Origin: Phenylobacterium sp. J367
Lineage (GTDB): Bacteria; Pseudomonadota; Alphaproteobacteria; Caulobacterales; Caulobacteraceae
Assembly (NCBI RefSeq): GCF_024699985.1
Contig: NZ_JAJONA010000001.1
Span: 930,001-994,000 of the forward strand
Reading direction: 5' to 3'
Length of the DNA: 64,000 bases
Shown: positions 26,304 to 35,729 of the stretch, in pieces
Layout: each line of letters opens with the position of its first letter
Position numbering within the stretch: position 1 is the stretch's first letter
Translations under genes and position numbers: made by a program
Notes under the pieces: generated by a model
Seen by the model: the letters and a program-made list of their open reading frames with translations, nothing else
Told to the model about the DNA's origin: nothing
The model's database searches: none

Positions 26304-26526
26304 GGTCCAATCCACGTTGCGCGCCTGAGCGGCGCCGTCATGTCCCTCTGGAATCCCCCGTCGGACGAGAACCCGCGAGACCGGGGTTGGGTTGCAGCGC
26401 TGCGCCGGCCGCCACGGCATCCGGTAACGCGCTGTAACGTCCGGATACCGTTCCGAACGCGACCCCGGCCGCGGACGCGGCTACCCCCGCCGCCAAGAAG
26501 ACGAAGAACGTTCCCCGGGGGATGCG

Positions 26527-28502
26527 ATGAGACGGTTGAGGACGGCCCTCGCGCCGATGGCGTCGGTCGCCGCGCTGGCGGCCGCATGGCAGGCGCAGGC
26601 GGCGGACGCGGCGGCGGAGGTGCAGGAGCTTGTGATCACCGCCGCCAGGCTGGACGAGACCCTGCCGCAGGAGCTCGCGGCCTACGGCGCCGACCTGGAG
26701 ACGATCCGCGTCGAGACCGTGCGCGACAACGTCTACGTCGACGTCTCCCAGGCCCTGCAGATGCAGACGCCCGGCCTGTTCGTCAGCCCGCGCAACGGCC
26801 CGTTCTCCTACGTCGACCTGTCGCTGCAGGGCTCGCGGACCGGCGATGTGCTGTGGCTGGTGGACGGGGTCCGGATCAACAACCGGCTCTACACCTCGAC
26901 CAGCCCGGCCGACACGCTTCCGGCCAGCATGGTTGAGCGGGTCGAGGTGCTGAAGGGCGGCCAGGGGCTGTTCTACGGAACGCAGGCCGCGGCGGGCGTG
27001 ATCAACGTCGTCACACGGGCCTACAGCGACGACCTGCAGGCCGAGGCCACGGTGGGCGGCGACACCAATGACGGGATCCACGCCGACGTCATGGTCCGCG
27101 ACACGGTGGGCCCGCACCGGTTCGTGGCCTGGGCGTCGAAGGACGAGTCCGACGGCTACGAGACCTTCGACGTCTTCCAGCCCTCGGCGACGGCCAGGAC
27201 GCGCGGCTACGACGTGGTCAGCTTCGGCGGCAAGTACGGCGTCGACCTGGCGGACGGCCTGGGCCTCAACCTCTACTACCAGCACACCGACGCCCACCTG
27301 GACTACCCGGGCGCCCGGCTGACGAAGCTGTCGTTCAACGAACGTGACGAGGAGATCGCCTCGGCCAGCCTCGACTGGACGGCCCGCGAGGACGTGCAGC
27401 TCTCGGCGAAGGGCTACTACCACGACTGGGACAGCGTCTATTCGACGGTGAACAACGTCCCCGGCCAGCCGGGCCGGACGGTGATCGTCGACGACCTCAC
27501 CTACTGGGGCTACGAGGACTACGGGTTCAGCCTGCTGGCGAAGCTCAATCTCCACCGCGGCTTCGAGTACCAGCTCGCCTACGACTTCCAGAAGTTCAAC
27601 GGCCGCGACGACGTGCTGCTGATCGGCGAGCAGACCGAGAAGGTCCACGCGTTCGTCGCCCAGGTCCGCACCACCGACGAGCTCTTCGAGCGGGCCCGGT
27701 TCGCGGCGGGCGTGCGCCACAACCGGACCGACGACACCGACGCCACCGTCTGGAACCTCAGCGGCCATGTGGACCTGACCGACAGCCTCTACGTCGAGGG
27801 GACCGCCGGGACCTCGTTCCTCCTGCCGTCGGCCGAGCAGCTCTTCGCCATCGACCCCTGCTGCGCGGCGGGCAACCCGGACCTGGAGCCGGAGGAGAGC
27901 CTGAACCTCAATGCCGCGCTGGGCCAGCAGACCGAGCGGTTCCGCTGGCAGGCCACCGCGTTCTGGCGGCGCGTGCAGGACCTGATCGTCGACGACTACG
28001 ACCAGCCGGCCTTTCCGGACGGCGTCTACCTGAACACCGACGGCGAGGTGCGGGTGCGCGGCGTCGAGCTGCAGGGCCAGGTCGAGATCGCCGCGGGGCT
28101 GACGGCCCAGGCGTCGTGGTCCTGGACGCGGTCGCGGGAGAAGGGCTCGGACGTCCAGCTCGACCGGATTCCCGAGCACCAGGCCAAGGGGGCGGTCGTC
28201 TATGACGGCGAGCGGTGGGGGCGCGTCGGCGACGCTGCTCTGGGTCGGCGACGTGGCCCAGGCGGTCTCGGGCTTCGGCCGGCAGGACTACGGGAACTAC
28301 GTCGTCGCCGACCTGGCGGCCCACGTCTATGTGGACCGGGACCGGCGTCACCGGATGACCGCCAGGCTCGAGAACGCCTTCGACGAGGACTATGCGACCC
28401 GGCTGAATTCCGGCCTGATCGACCTCTCCACGCAGCGGTTCATGTTCCGGTTCCGCGGCGTGCCCCGCACCCCTGCACCTGGCCTACACCTATTCCTACT
28501 GA
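26527..28502 (+). CDS. TonB-dependent receptor (two frame breaks)
   Basis: About 657 aa when joined. The signal peptide ends near QAQAADA, then come the TonB box-like ELVITAARL, plug motifs LVDGVRINNRLY and VERVEVLKGGQGLFYGTQAA, and barrel segments with PSAEQLFAIDPCCAAGNPDL. One extra base near 28220 (TGGGGGCGCG) shifts into a frame reading ASATLLWVGDVAQAVSGFGR, and another extra C near 28474 hides the terminal strand LHLAYTYSY. Followed two bases later by a PepSY protein, the usual partner of ferric-siderophore or haem receptors. The ligand is not fixed. Confidence 0.85.
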
Positions 28503-28503
28503 C

Positions 28504-30060
28504 GTGAGCACGAGCGCCCGCCGGGGCTGGGCCCCGAAGTGGCTGGTGGCGACCCACCGCTACCTCGGCGTGGTCATGGGCCTGCTGATGCTGATCTGGT
28601 TCCTCTCCGGCATCGTGATGCTGTTCGCCCGCTGGCCGACGGCGACCGAGGCGGAGCGGACGGCGGGGCTGGCGCCGATCCCGTGGGAGCGCTGCTGCGA
28701 CCTCGGGCCCGGCGGCCGGGACGCCACCGTGGTCGGCCGCGCCAGCCTGGAGGCGGTGGGCGACCGCCCGGTCCTGCGGCTGGACGGCGAGGTCCTCGAC
28801 CTGACCACCGGGGCGCCGGCGCGGTTCAGCGAGGCCGACGCCCGCGCCGCCGCCCGGGCCTTCACCGGCGGCGAGCCCGGCGAGGTGCGCACGGTCGAGC
28901 GCGACCAGTGGACGGTGGTCGGCTACTTCAACAGGGAGCGGCCGTTCTGGCGGGTGGAGACCCCCGGCGGGAACTGGACCTACGTCAGCCAGGTCAGCGG
29001 CCGGGTGGTCAGCGCCAACACCGCCGGCGAGCGCTTCTGGGCCTGGCTGGGGGCGATCCCGCACTGGCTCTATCCGCAGGTGCTGCGCCAGGACGGCAAG
29101 CTGTGGAGCCAGGTGGTGATCTGGACGTCCATGGCCGGCCTCTTCCTGACGCTGACCGGCATCTACCTCGGCGTGCTGGCCTGGCGCCGGGCGCCGGCCG
29201 GGCGGATCTCGCCGTTCCGCGGCGTGCTGGACTGGCACCACATCGCAAGCCTGTTCACCGGGGTCCTGACCCTCACCTGGGTCCTGAGCGGGCTGCTCTC
29301 AATGCAGCCGTGGGGCCTGCTGGAAAGCGGTCCCAGCGACGCGGCCGAGCGGGTCGCGGGCGGCGAGGCGACCTATGGCGAGTTGCGCGCCGCGCTGGAG
29401 GCCCTGAAGGCGCAGCGGCCCGCCGCCTCGCAGGTGAAGCTGGTGGTGTTCGACGGCCGGCTGTCCCTGATCGCGGACGGGCGTCGGTACGACGCCGCCG
29501 GGCGGCCCGCGCCGCTGACATCCGCCGACCTGATACGGGCGGGCGAACGGCTGGGGGCGGCGCGGCAGGGCCTGATCGCCGAGGGCGACGCCTACCACTA
29601 CCGGCACCATGAGGACGCGGTCCTGCCGGCCTGGCGGGTGATCCGCGCCGACGGCGTGCGCCACTACCTGAACCCGACGACCGGCGAGCTGCTGCGCACC
29701 GCCGACGGGCCGGCGAAGGGTTTCCGCTGGGGGCACCTCTTCCTGCACCGGTTCGACATCGTGCCGGTGAGCGCCGGCTGGGCGGCGGTGATGACGGTCC
29801 TGCTCGCGGCCTGCACGGCCGGCGTGGCGACCGGGGTCTGGCTGGGCGTCCGCCGGATCGGCCACGACCTGGCGGGCCTGCGCCGCCGACTCCCAGGGCC
29901 GCGGATCGGGCGTAGGCTGATCGGCGTTCGACGTCGGTTTCCTTCAGAGAGGCGCGCGGCATGGACAGCCCCACCCACCACCAGGACGACCCGCAGGTCA
30001 TCGCCCACGAACAGACCTACAAGGGATTCAACCTGTTGCTCCGATGGTCGATGGTGCTGA
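28504..30060 (+). CDS. PepSY-associated transmembrane protein
   Basis: About 480-518 aa, GTG start directly after the receptor. Helices at VVMGLLMLIWFLSGIVMLF, LWSQVVIWTSMAGLFL, FTGVLTLTWVLSGLL and AVMTVLLAACTAGVATG, with two periplasmic PepSY-like domains between. His residues in THRYLGV, DWHHIASL and FLHRFDI suit haem or ferric reductase activity at the inner membrane. As read, the frame runs 100 bp into the next gene with unnatural Arg/Thr-rich residues, so the true stop is probably near 29915 after another lost or gained base. Confidence 0.75.
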   Translation: MSTSARRGWAPKWLVATHRYLGVVMGLLMLIWFLSGIVMLFARWPTATEAERTAGLAPIPWERCCDLGPGGRDATVVGRASLEAVGDRPVLRLDGEVLDLTTGAPARFSEADARAAARAFTGGEPGEVRTVERDQWTVVGYFNRERPFWRVETPGGNWTYVSQVSGRVVSANTAGERFWAWLGAIPHWLYPQVLRQDGKLWSQVVIWTSMAGLFLTLTGIYLGVLAWRRAPAGRISPFRGVLDWHHIASLFTGVLTLTWVLSGLLSMQPWGLLESGPSDAAERVAGGEATYGELRAALEALKAQRPAASQVKLVVFDGRLSLIADGRRYDAAGRPAPLTSADLIRAGERLGAARQGLIAEGDAYHYRHHEDAVLPAWRVIRADGVRHYLNPTTGELLRTADGPAKGFRWGHLFLHRFDIVPVSAGWAAVMTVLLAACTAGVATGVWLGVRRIGHDLAGLRRRLPGPRIGRRLIGVRRRFPSERRAAWTAPPTTRTTRRSSPTNRPTRDSTCCSDGRWC

Positions 30061-30218
30061 TCGGGGTGGCGATCCTCGACCTGACGATCTGGTTCGCCAC
30101 GCCGGGCGGCTTCTGGGGCGGGTTCGCGGTCAGCGTCGTCGCCTTCGCCCTCGCCTGGTGGTTCGTGATCCGCCACGAGGAGAAGCAGCCGCTGGACGTC
30201 TGGGCCCAGGGGCGCTGA
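29961..30218 (+). CDS. small membrane protein, COX4-like (aa3 oxidase subunit IV-like)
   Basis: 85 aa. HEQTYKGFNLLLRWSMVLIG then a second helix GGFAVSVVAFALAWWFVI and a charged tail. The HxxTYxGF entry and two-helix layout resemble the bacterial aa3-type cytochrome c oxidase subunit IV family, but no oxidase genes are nearby. It may instead accompany the PepSY protein. Confidence 0.6.
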   Translation: MDSPTHHQDDPQVIAHEQTYKGFNLLLRWSMVLIGVAILDLTIWFATPGGFWGGFAVSVVAFALAWWFVIRHEEKQPLDVWAQGR

Positions 30219-30286
30219 GCGGGCGCGGCCGGCTGCAACCTCGGTCGGGCGCCGGACATTGGGAACGGGTCGCAAGGGATGCCGCC

Positions 30287-30510
30287 ATGACACCGGCCAC
30301 GGTGCTCTACGCCTTCTACTGCTCGGGGAGGACGGCCAGTCGGTCGGCTTCCAGGCCCACGAACTGGCCTCGGACGACCTCGCCCTGCAGACCGCCGGCG
30401 CGCTGATGCAGGACCTGCCGGAGGTCCACCAGATCCGCGTCTGGTCCGGCGTGCGGCCGGTCCTGACCCTCACCCGCCCCGACGGGCCGCCGCTGGCGAC
30501 CAGCCTCTAG
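30287..30510 (+). CDS. hypothetical small protein (frame break)
   Basis: MTPATVLYAFY continues, after one base missing near 30320, as LGEDGQSVGFQAHELASDDL, QTAGALMQDLPEVHQIRVW and VLTLTRPDGPPLATSL, about 74 aa in all. Compact soluble protein of unknown function. The stop overlaps the convergent flavodoxin-like gene by 4 bp. Confidence 0.5.
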
Positions 30511-30998
30511 AAGATTCCCAGGGCGAGGCCGGCGGCGAGCGCCTGGCCGAGCTCGGCGCAGCGGGCGAGGTCGTCCGCGGCGAGGGTCTTGGGCGCCCAG
30601 ATGGACGGGCCGTCCTGGGCGCCGGTGATCACCACGATCGGGTCGGCGGCGGGCTTCAGCCGCCACCCCGTGGCGATGCGGGAGACCTGCCGGACCACGC
30701 CCTGGCCGTCCGAGCCGGCGCAGACCAGGAGCCCGTAGGGGCGCCCGGCGACGCGGTCGAGGACATCGTAGCAGGTGCGGTCGAAGAACTCCTTCATCTC
30801 GCCGGAAAGCGAGGCGAGGTTCTCGGGCGCGGCGAAGACGAGAGCGTCGGCGGCGAGCACGTCGGCGGCCTGGGCCTCGGCGGCCGGGACCTGGCGCACG
30901 GTGACGCCCGGCTCGGCGGCCGCGCCCCGGGCGCAGGCCTTGGCCATCTGCTCGGTCCCGCCGGTGCGGGAATGCCAGACGATCAGCAGGGTCTTCAT
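30507..30998 (-). CDS. flavodoxin / NAD(P)H-dependent FMN reductase-like protein
   Basis: 163 aa. MKTLLIVWHSRTGGTEQMAK holds the FMN phosphate loop (S-R-T-G-G-T). Also ADALVFAAPENLASLSGEMK with the family Tyr/Asn-like loop, and RPYGLLVCAGSDGQGVVRQV. Single-domain flavoprotein, probably an electron carrier or quinone/flavin reductase. Confidence 0.82.
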   Translation of the reverse strand: MKTLLIVWHSRTGGTEQMAKACARGAAAEPGVTVRQVPAAEAQAADVLAADALVFAAPENLASLSGEMKEFFDRTCYDVLDRVAGRPYGLLVCAGSDGQGVVRQVSRIATGWRLKPAADPIVVITGAQDGPSIWAPKTLAADDLARCAELGQALAAGLALGIF

Positions 30999-31065
30999 GG
31001 GGCCTGGAGCGTAGCCCGCTTCGCACCTCTCCCAAGCGGAGACTTGGGAGAGGCTCAGGCCTCCT

Positions 31066-31422
31066 TCACCGCACCGGCGCCGCCGGGAGCGCGCTGACGG
31101 ACAGGACGACGTCGCGGCCGGAGAGCTCGGCCGGGACCGGGGCGACCTTCAGCCGGCGCAGCGACTGCTCGATGGCCCGGTCCGCGTCGAGGTCGCCGGT
31201 GGATGCCACCAGCCGGGCGTTCTGCAGCCGGTCGCCGCTGAGCGTCCCCTGCACCTTCACACGGCCGCCCGGGATGGCGACGCCGGCGTTGGCGAGACGG
31301 GCGTCCGCCTGGGCCGCGACGGCGGCCACATAGGCCTGGCTGTAGGCGGAGGGAGCGGCGCGGGCGCCTTCGAGGCCGGCCAGCAGGGTGGCCGCGCCCA
31401 GCACGAGGAGGGCGGTCTTCAT
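31066..31422 (-). CDS. exported protein with TonB-C-like fold suspected
   Basis: 118 aa with a signal peptide (MKTALLVLGAATLLAG ... GARA|AP). The mature part AAQADARLANAGVAIPGGRV, KVQGTLSGDRLQNARLVAST and AIEQSLRRLKVAPVP follows the strand pattern of small TonB-C-like proteins. Divergent from the LysR gene across a perfect palindrome, so probably under its control. Confidence 0.65.
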   Translation of the reverse strand: MKTALLVLGAATLLAGLEGARAAPSAYSQAYVAAVAAQADARLANAGVAIPGGRVKVQGTLSGDRLQNARLVASTGDLDADRAIEQSLRRLKVAPVPAELSGRDVVLSVSALPAAPVR

Positions 31423-31519
31423 GGCTCTAGTCCTTTGATCGGGTTGAGGTTTGTGACGGCGCCGATGGGAAGAATTTAGGTCGGGGCGAACGCGGTTACG
31501 AACGATAGATTTTGCCCTC

Positions 31520-31542
31520 GGTTGTTACCTGAGCTAACAACC
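31520..31542. promoter_or_regulatory. inverted repeat, probable LysR-family operator
   Basis: GGTTGTTA-N7-TAACAACC, eight-base perfect arms with a T-N11-A core, as expected of LysR regulators. It sits 7 bases before the LysR start and 98 bases before the divergent exported gene. Confidence 0.65.
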
Positions 31543-31548
31543 TGAACC

Positions 31549-32450
31549 GTGATCCGCCTGCCGCCCTTCTTCGCTCTCCGGGCCCTGGAGGCCGCTGCCC
31601 GGCACCGCAGCTACAGCCGCGCGGCCGAGGAGCTGGCCGTCACCCACGGCGCGGTGAGCCAGCAGATCCGCAAGCTGGAGGAGGAGCTGGGCGCCCGGCT
31701 CTTCGAGCGGCGCGGCAACGCCATGATCCCCACGGCGGAGGCCGAGCGGCTGGCGAAGGAGGTGGGGCGCGGCCTGGGCGTGCTGCAGAACGCCGTCGCC
31801 GAGTTCGCCACCGCCGCCGAGCGCGATCCGCTGGTGGTCAGTCTCGACCCGCAGTTCTCCAACCGCTGGCTGCCGGCCCGACTGCCCCGGCTGTTCGCCG
31901 ACCCCGCGGGCCGCAACGTGGAACTCCGCGTCGAAGAGCGGCTGGCCAACTTCGTCACCGACGGGATCGACATGGCCGTGCGGTACGGGGCCGGCCGCTG
32001 GGCGGGGGTGGAAGCCGCGCCGCTGTTCGCCGAGACCCTGTTCCCGGTGTGCAGCCCGCAGATGGCGGCGGCGCACGACTGGCGGGGCCCGAGGACCTGC
32101 TGACGGCCCCCCTGCTGCACCACGGCCACCGGCCCTGGAGCCTGTGGTTCGGCCAGTTCGGCCTGGCCGCGCCGCCGCAGGAGGGCCTGCGGTTCGAGGA
32201 CTCGGTGATGCTGCTGGAGGCGGCCGCCCAAGGGGTCGGCGTCGCCCTGGCGCGCTCAGGCCTGATCGAACAGGACCTCCGGACCGGACGGCTGGTGCGG
32301 CCGTTCGAGGTCAGCGTGCCCTCGGAGCTGGGATTCTTCGTGGTCTGGCGGGCCGACAGCCGGAAGTCGTCCCGGATACACGCCCTGCGCGATTGGCTCC
32401 TGGCCGAGGCAAAGAGCCCGCAACCCCAGCATGAACCGATGACAATTTAG
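31549..32450 (+). CDS. LysR family transcriptional regulator, GcvA-like (frame break)
   Basis: About 300 aa. The winged helix reads PFFALRALEAAARHRSYSRAAEELAV then THGAVSQQIRKLEEELGARL, and the effector domain has SLDPQFSNRWLPARLPRL, DGIDMAVRYGAG and, after a missing G near 32085 (GGGG), LLEAAAQGVGVALARSGLIE. SYSRAA...VTHGAVS is the GcvA subgroup. Likely controls itself and the divergent exported gene via the palindrome at 31520. The effector is unknown. Confidence 0.85.
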
Positions 32451-32476
32451 GCGCCGGAGTGTGTCGGCACGGTTAC

Positions 32477-32489
32477 GCTGCGACGCAGC
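32477..32489. promoter_or_regulatory. PhaR-like site (CTGC-N3-GCAG)
   Basis: GCTGCGACGCAGC is a perfect palindrome containing CTGC-N3-GCAG, the pattern reported for the PHA regulator PhaR of Paracoccus. It lies about 100 bases upstream of the hydroxybutyryl-CoA dehydrogenase start. Motif evidence only. Confidence 0.4.
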
Positions 32490-32585
32490 AAGGCCCTTGC
32501 CGAGGCGGCAAAGCCCGATCTTAATGCGGCCTCCATACCGCGGGTGCGAAGAAGCAAGACGCCCGCTATCGAGGCATTAGACTTC

Positions 32586-33464
32586 ATGGTTCAGATCAAG
32601 TCGGTCGGCGTCATCGGCGCGGGCCAGATGGGTTCCGGCATCGCGCATGTCTGCGCGCTCGGCGGATACGACGTCCTGCTGCACGACGTGAGCGGCGACC
32701 GCATCAAGGCGGGGATCACCGCCATCGAGAAGAACATGACGCGCCAGGTGGCGCGCAACATCATCACGCCCGCCGAGATGGAAGCTGCGCTCACGCGCAT
32801 CAAGCCGGCCGACGAGCTGCAGCAGATCGGCGCCACCGACCTGGCCATCGAGGCGGCCACCGAGGACGAAGAGACCAAGAAGACCATCTTCAAGGCGCTC
32901 GGTCCGCACCTCGCCAAGGACACCATCCTGGCGTCCAACACCTCCTCGATCTCGATCACCCGCCTGGCCTCGGTCACCGACCGGCCGGAGCGGTTCATCG
33001 GCCTGCACTTCATGAACCCGGTGCCGCTGATGAAGCTCGTGGAGATCATCCGCGGCATCGCCACGGGGCCGGACACCTACGAGACCGCCGTCAACTTCGC
33101 CAAGTCGCTGGGCAAGACCACCTCCAACGCCGAGGATTTCCCGGCCTTCATCGTCAACCGGATCCTGGTGCCGATGATCAACGAGGCGATCTACACGCTC
33201 TACGAAGGGGTCGGCACGGTCGACGCCATCGACACGGCGATGAAGCTCGGCGCCAACCACCCCATGGGCCCGCTGGAGCTCGGCGACTTCATCGGCCTCG
33301 ACACCGTGCTGTCGATCATGAACGTGCTCTACGAGGGCCTGGCGGACTCGAAGTACCGGCCCTGCCCGCTGCTCGTGAAATACGTCGAGGCCGGCTGGCT
33401 CGGCCGGAAGTCCGGCCGCGGCTTCTACGACTATCGTGGCGAGCATCCGGTCCCGACGCGGTAA
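32586..33464 (+). CDS. 3-hydroxybutyryl-CoA dehydrogenase
   Basis: 292 aa. VGVIGAGQMGSGIAHVCALG is the NAD-binding loop; LASNTSSISITRLAS, FIGLHFMNPVPLMKLVEIIR with the catalytic His-Asn pair, FIVNRILVPMINEAI and GFYDYRGEHPVPTR complete the family. Oxidises 3-hydroxyacyl-CoA in butanoate/PHB or fatty acid metabolism. Start chosen at MVQIKSVGV. No acyltransferase or thiolase neighbours. Confidence 0.93.
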   Translation: MVQIKSVGVIGAGQMGSGIAHVCALGGYDVLLHDVSGDRIKAGITAIEKNMTRQVARNIITPAEMEAALTRIKPADELQQIGATDLAIEAATEDEETKKTIFKALGPHLAKDTILASNTSSISITRLASVTDRPERFIGLHFMNPVPLMKLVEIIRGIATGPDTYETAVNFAKSLGKTTSNAEDFPAFIVNRILVPMINEAIYTLYEGVGTVDAIDTAMKLGANHPMGPLELGDFIGLDTVLSIMNVLYEGLADSKYRPCPLLVKYVEAGWLGRKSGRGFYDYRGEHPVPTR

Positions 33465-33474
33465 GGACAAAGAA

Positions 33475-33595
33475 GCCCTCTCCCTACCCTCTCCCTCTCG
33501 GGCTGCGCCCGGGGAGAGGAGGTGACGGCGCGAACCTCGCAGCTCCACTCCTCTCCCCCGCGAAGCGGAGAGGGAGAGGGTAGGGAGAGGGCCTA
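33475..33595. repeat. CCCTCTCCCTACCCTCTCC long inverted repeat
   Basis: Between the convergent dehydrogenase and monooxygenase genes. The right end GGCCTAC supplies the TAG stop of the monooxygenase (33593-33595). Confidence 0.85.
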
Positions 33596-35075
33596 CTCCG
33601 CCGCCATCTTCAGGGCGGGCCTCGCCGGGTTGGAGAACTCCAGGACGCCGTCGTCGAGCTTGGCGTAGCGGAGCGTCATCAGGTCCAGGGCGTAGTTCTG
33701 GTGCAGCTTCCAGGGGGCCTTGGTCCCCTGCTTGGGGAAGCTGTCCATGGCGCGGGTGACATAGCCCGAGGAGAAGTCCAGCCACGGCGCCGTGCCCATG
33801 TCCGGGTCGGTGTTGCGCGGCGTGGCCTGACGCAGGCCGGTCTTCTTCATGTGGTTGAGGACCCGGGTGACGTACTCGCAGGTCAGGTCACACTTCAGCG
33901 TCCAGGACGCGTTGGTGTAGCCGAAGGCCGACGCCAGGTTCGGCACGCCCTCGTACATCATGCCCTTGTAGGAGAGCGTCTGGCCGGGCTCGACGGGGCG
34001 GCCGTCGACGGTGAGCGAAAGGCCGTTCATCACCTGCAGGCTAAGGCCCGTGGCCGTGACGATGACGTCGGCGTCGAGATGCTTCCCCGACTTCAACCGG
34101 ACGCCGGTCTCGTCGAAGGCCTCGATGTGGTCGGTGACCACCGAGGCGGTCCCGGCCTTCAGCGCCTCGAACATGTCGGCGTCGGGGACCAGGCAGACCC
34201 GCTGGTCCCAGGGATTGTAGCGCGGCGTGAAGTGGGTCTCGACGTCGTAGTCGGGGCCGAGCTGCTGGCGGACCATGCCGATCATCCGCGCCTTCACGGC
34301 GGCGGGCTTCCGGCGGGCCAGGCGGAAGAAGTACATGCCCAGCAGAACGTTGCGCCAGCGGACGATGTCGTAGGCGAGCTTGGCCGGAAGCTTCGCGCGC
34401 AGCCAGTTGGCCATCCTGTCCTCGGCTGGCCGGCTGACGACGTAGGTCGGCGAGCGCTGCAGCATGGTGACGTGGCCGGCGGCCTTGGCCATCTCCGGCA
34501 CCAGGGTGACGGCGGTGGCGCCCGAGCCGATCACCACGACCTTCTTGCCCGAATAGTCGAGGTCCTCCGGCCACTTCTGCGGGTGGACGATCCGGCCCTT
34601 GAAGCTGGCCGCGCCCGGGAAATCCGGGGTGTAGCCGGCGTCGTAGGAATAGTAGCCGCCGCAGAGGAAGAGGAAGCTGCAGGTGAAGCGGACGGTCTTT
34701 CCATCCGTCTCCGCCTCGACGGTCCACAGCGCGTCCTCGCTCGACCAGCTCGCCTTGGTGACCTTGTGGCGGAAGCGGATGTGGCGGTCGATGCCGTGCT
34801 CGGCGGCGGTGTCGCGCACGTACTTCAGGATCGAGGGGCCGTCGGCGATGGCCTTGGCCTCGCGCCACGGCTTGAAGGCGTAGCCCAGGGTGTACATGTC
34901 GCTGTCCGAGCGGATGCCCGGGTAGCGGAACAGGTCCCAGGTGCCGCCGATGGAGTCGCGGCCCTCGAGGATCACGTAGGAGCGGTCAGGCGCCCTCGGC
35001 CTGCAGATGCCAGCCGGCGCCCACGCCCGACAGGCCCGCGCCCACCACCACGACATCGAAATGCTCGCTGGCCAT
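33593..35075 (-). CDS. flavin-containing (Baeyer-Villiger-type) monooxygenase (frame break)
   Basis: About 494 aa. The FAD loop FDVVVVGAGLSGVGAG is at the N-terminus after ATG at 35075, then one extra base near 34996 must be removed to continue APDRSYVILEGRDSIGGTWD. FKGRIVHPQKWP matches the Baeyer-Villiger fingerprint FxGxxxHxxxW, and VVVIGSGATAVTLVPEMAK is the NADPH loop. Oxidises ketones or heteroatoms; the substrate is unknown. The C-terminal part LHQNYALDLMTLRYAKLDDG matches the long subgroup seen in actinobacteria and Caulobacterales. Confidence 0.87.
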
Positions 35076-35219
35076 CCGTCTGTTCCCGCCCCGGCTTATC
35101 GTTGGCCATTTCATAACTGATCATCGATCACTTGTCGCGGCTCAGGATTCCGCCGGATGGCGGCGGGGCGCGGAGACGCCGACGGTGCGCGCGATCCTTC
35201 CGCTGCCGGAGAACTGCCG

Positions 35220-35636
35220 ATGTTCCGCGCCTGGCCCTGCGCCCTCGTGATCCTCGCGGCGCCCGCGACAGCGCCAGCCGCGCCCGGCGGCATGGCCGGC
35301 GACGCCGACCAGGACGGCCGCCTCTCCGCCGCCGAGTTCAAGGACAGCCGCAGCAAGGTCCTCTGGCGCGCCGACCGTGACGCCGACGGCAAGCTCGGTC
35401 CCTCGGAATGGATTGCCGGCGAGACCCGGTTGCGGCGCGAGACGCAGACGGCGGGCTTCGACCCCCGCGCGCAGAACCTCGGGACCGGCGACTACGGCAA
35501 GGTCGACGCCGACGACGACGGGTTCGTCAGCGCCGGCGAGGCGGACGCCTATCTCACCCGCCGCTTCGAGAGCCTCGACGCCAACAGGGACGGCTTCGTG
35601 GACCGGGACGAGATGCGCGCCGCGCGGGGCCGCTGA
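35220..35636 (+). CDS. exported EF-hand calcium-binding protein
   Basis: 138 aa with a signal peptide (MFRAWPCALVILAAPATAPA). Four EF-hand loops: DADQDGRLSAAEF, DRDADGKLGPSEW, DADDDGFVSAGEA and DANRDGFVDRDEM, all with acidic residues at positions 1, 3, 5 and 12 of the loop or close to it. A periplasmic calmodulin-like protein of unknown target. A second EF-hand protein lies at 58049. Confidence 0.85.
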   Translation: MFRAWPCALVILAAPATAPAAPGGMAGDADQDGRLSAAEFKDSRSKVLWRADRDADGKLGPSEWIAGETRLRRETQTAGFDPRAQNLGTGDYGKVDADDDGFVSAGEADAYLTRRFESLDANRDGFVDRDEMRAARGR

Positions 35637-35729
35637 GCTCTTCGGCGCACCTTCCGCACTGCGACGGTAAAACCCTTCGACACCTGCCGAATCCGCGTCG
35701 GATACTTCAGGCTGATTCGGACTGGGACC

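Noticed and set aside
26300..26526. Fur box before the TonB receptor
   Set aside because: No convincing AT-rich 19-bp palindrome in the 220 bp region.
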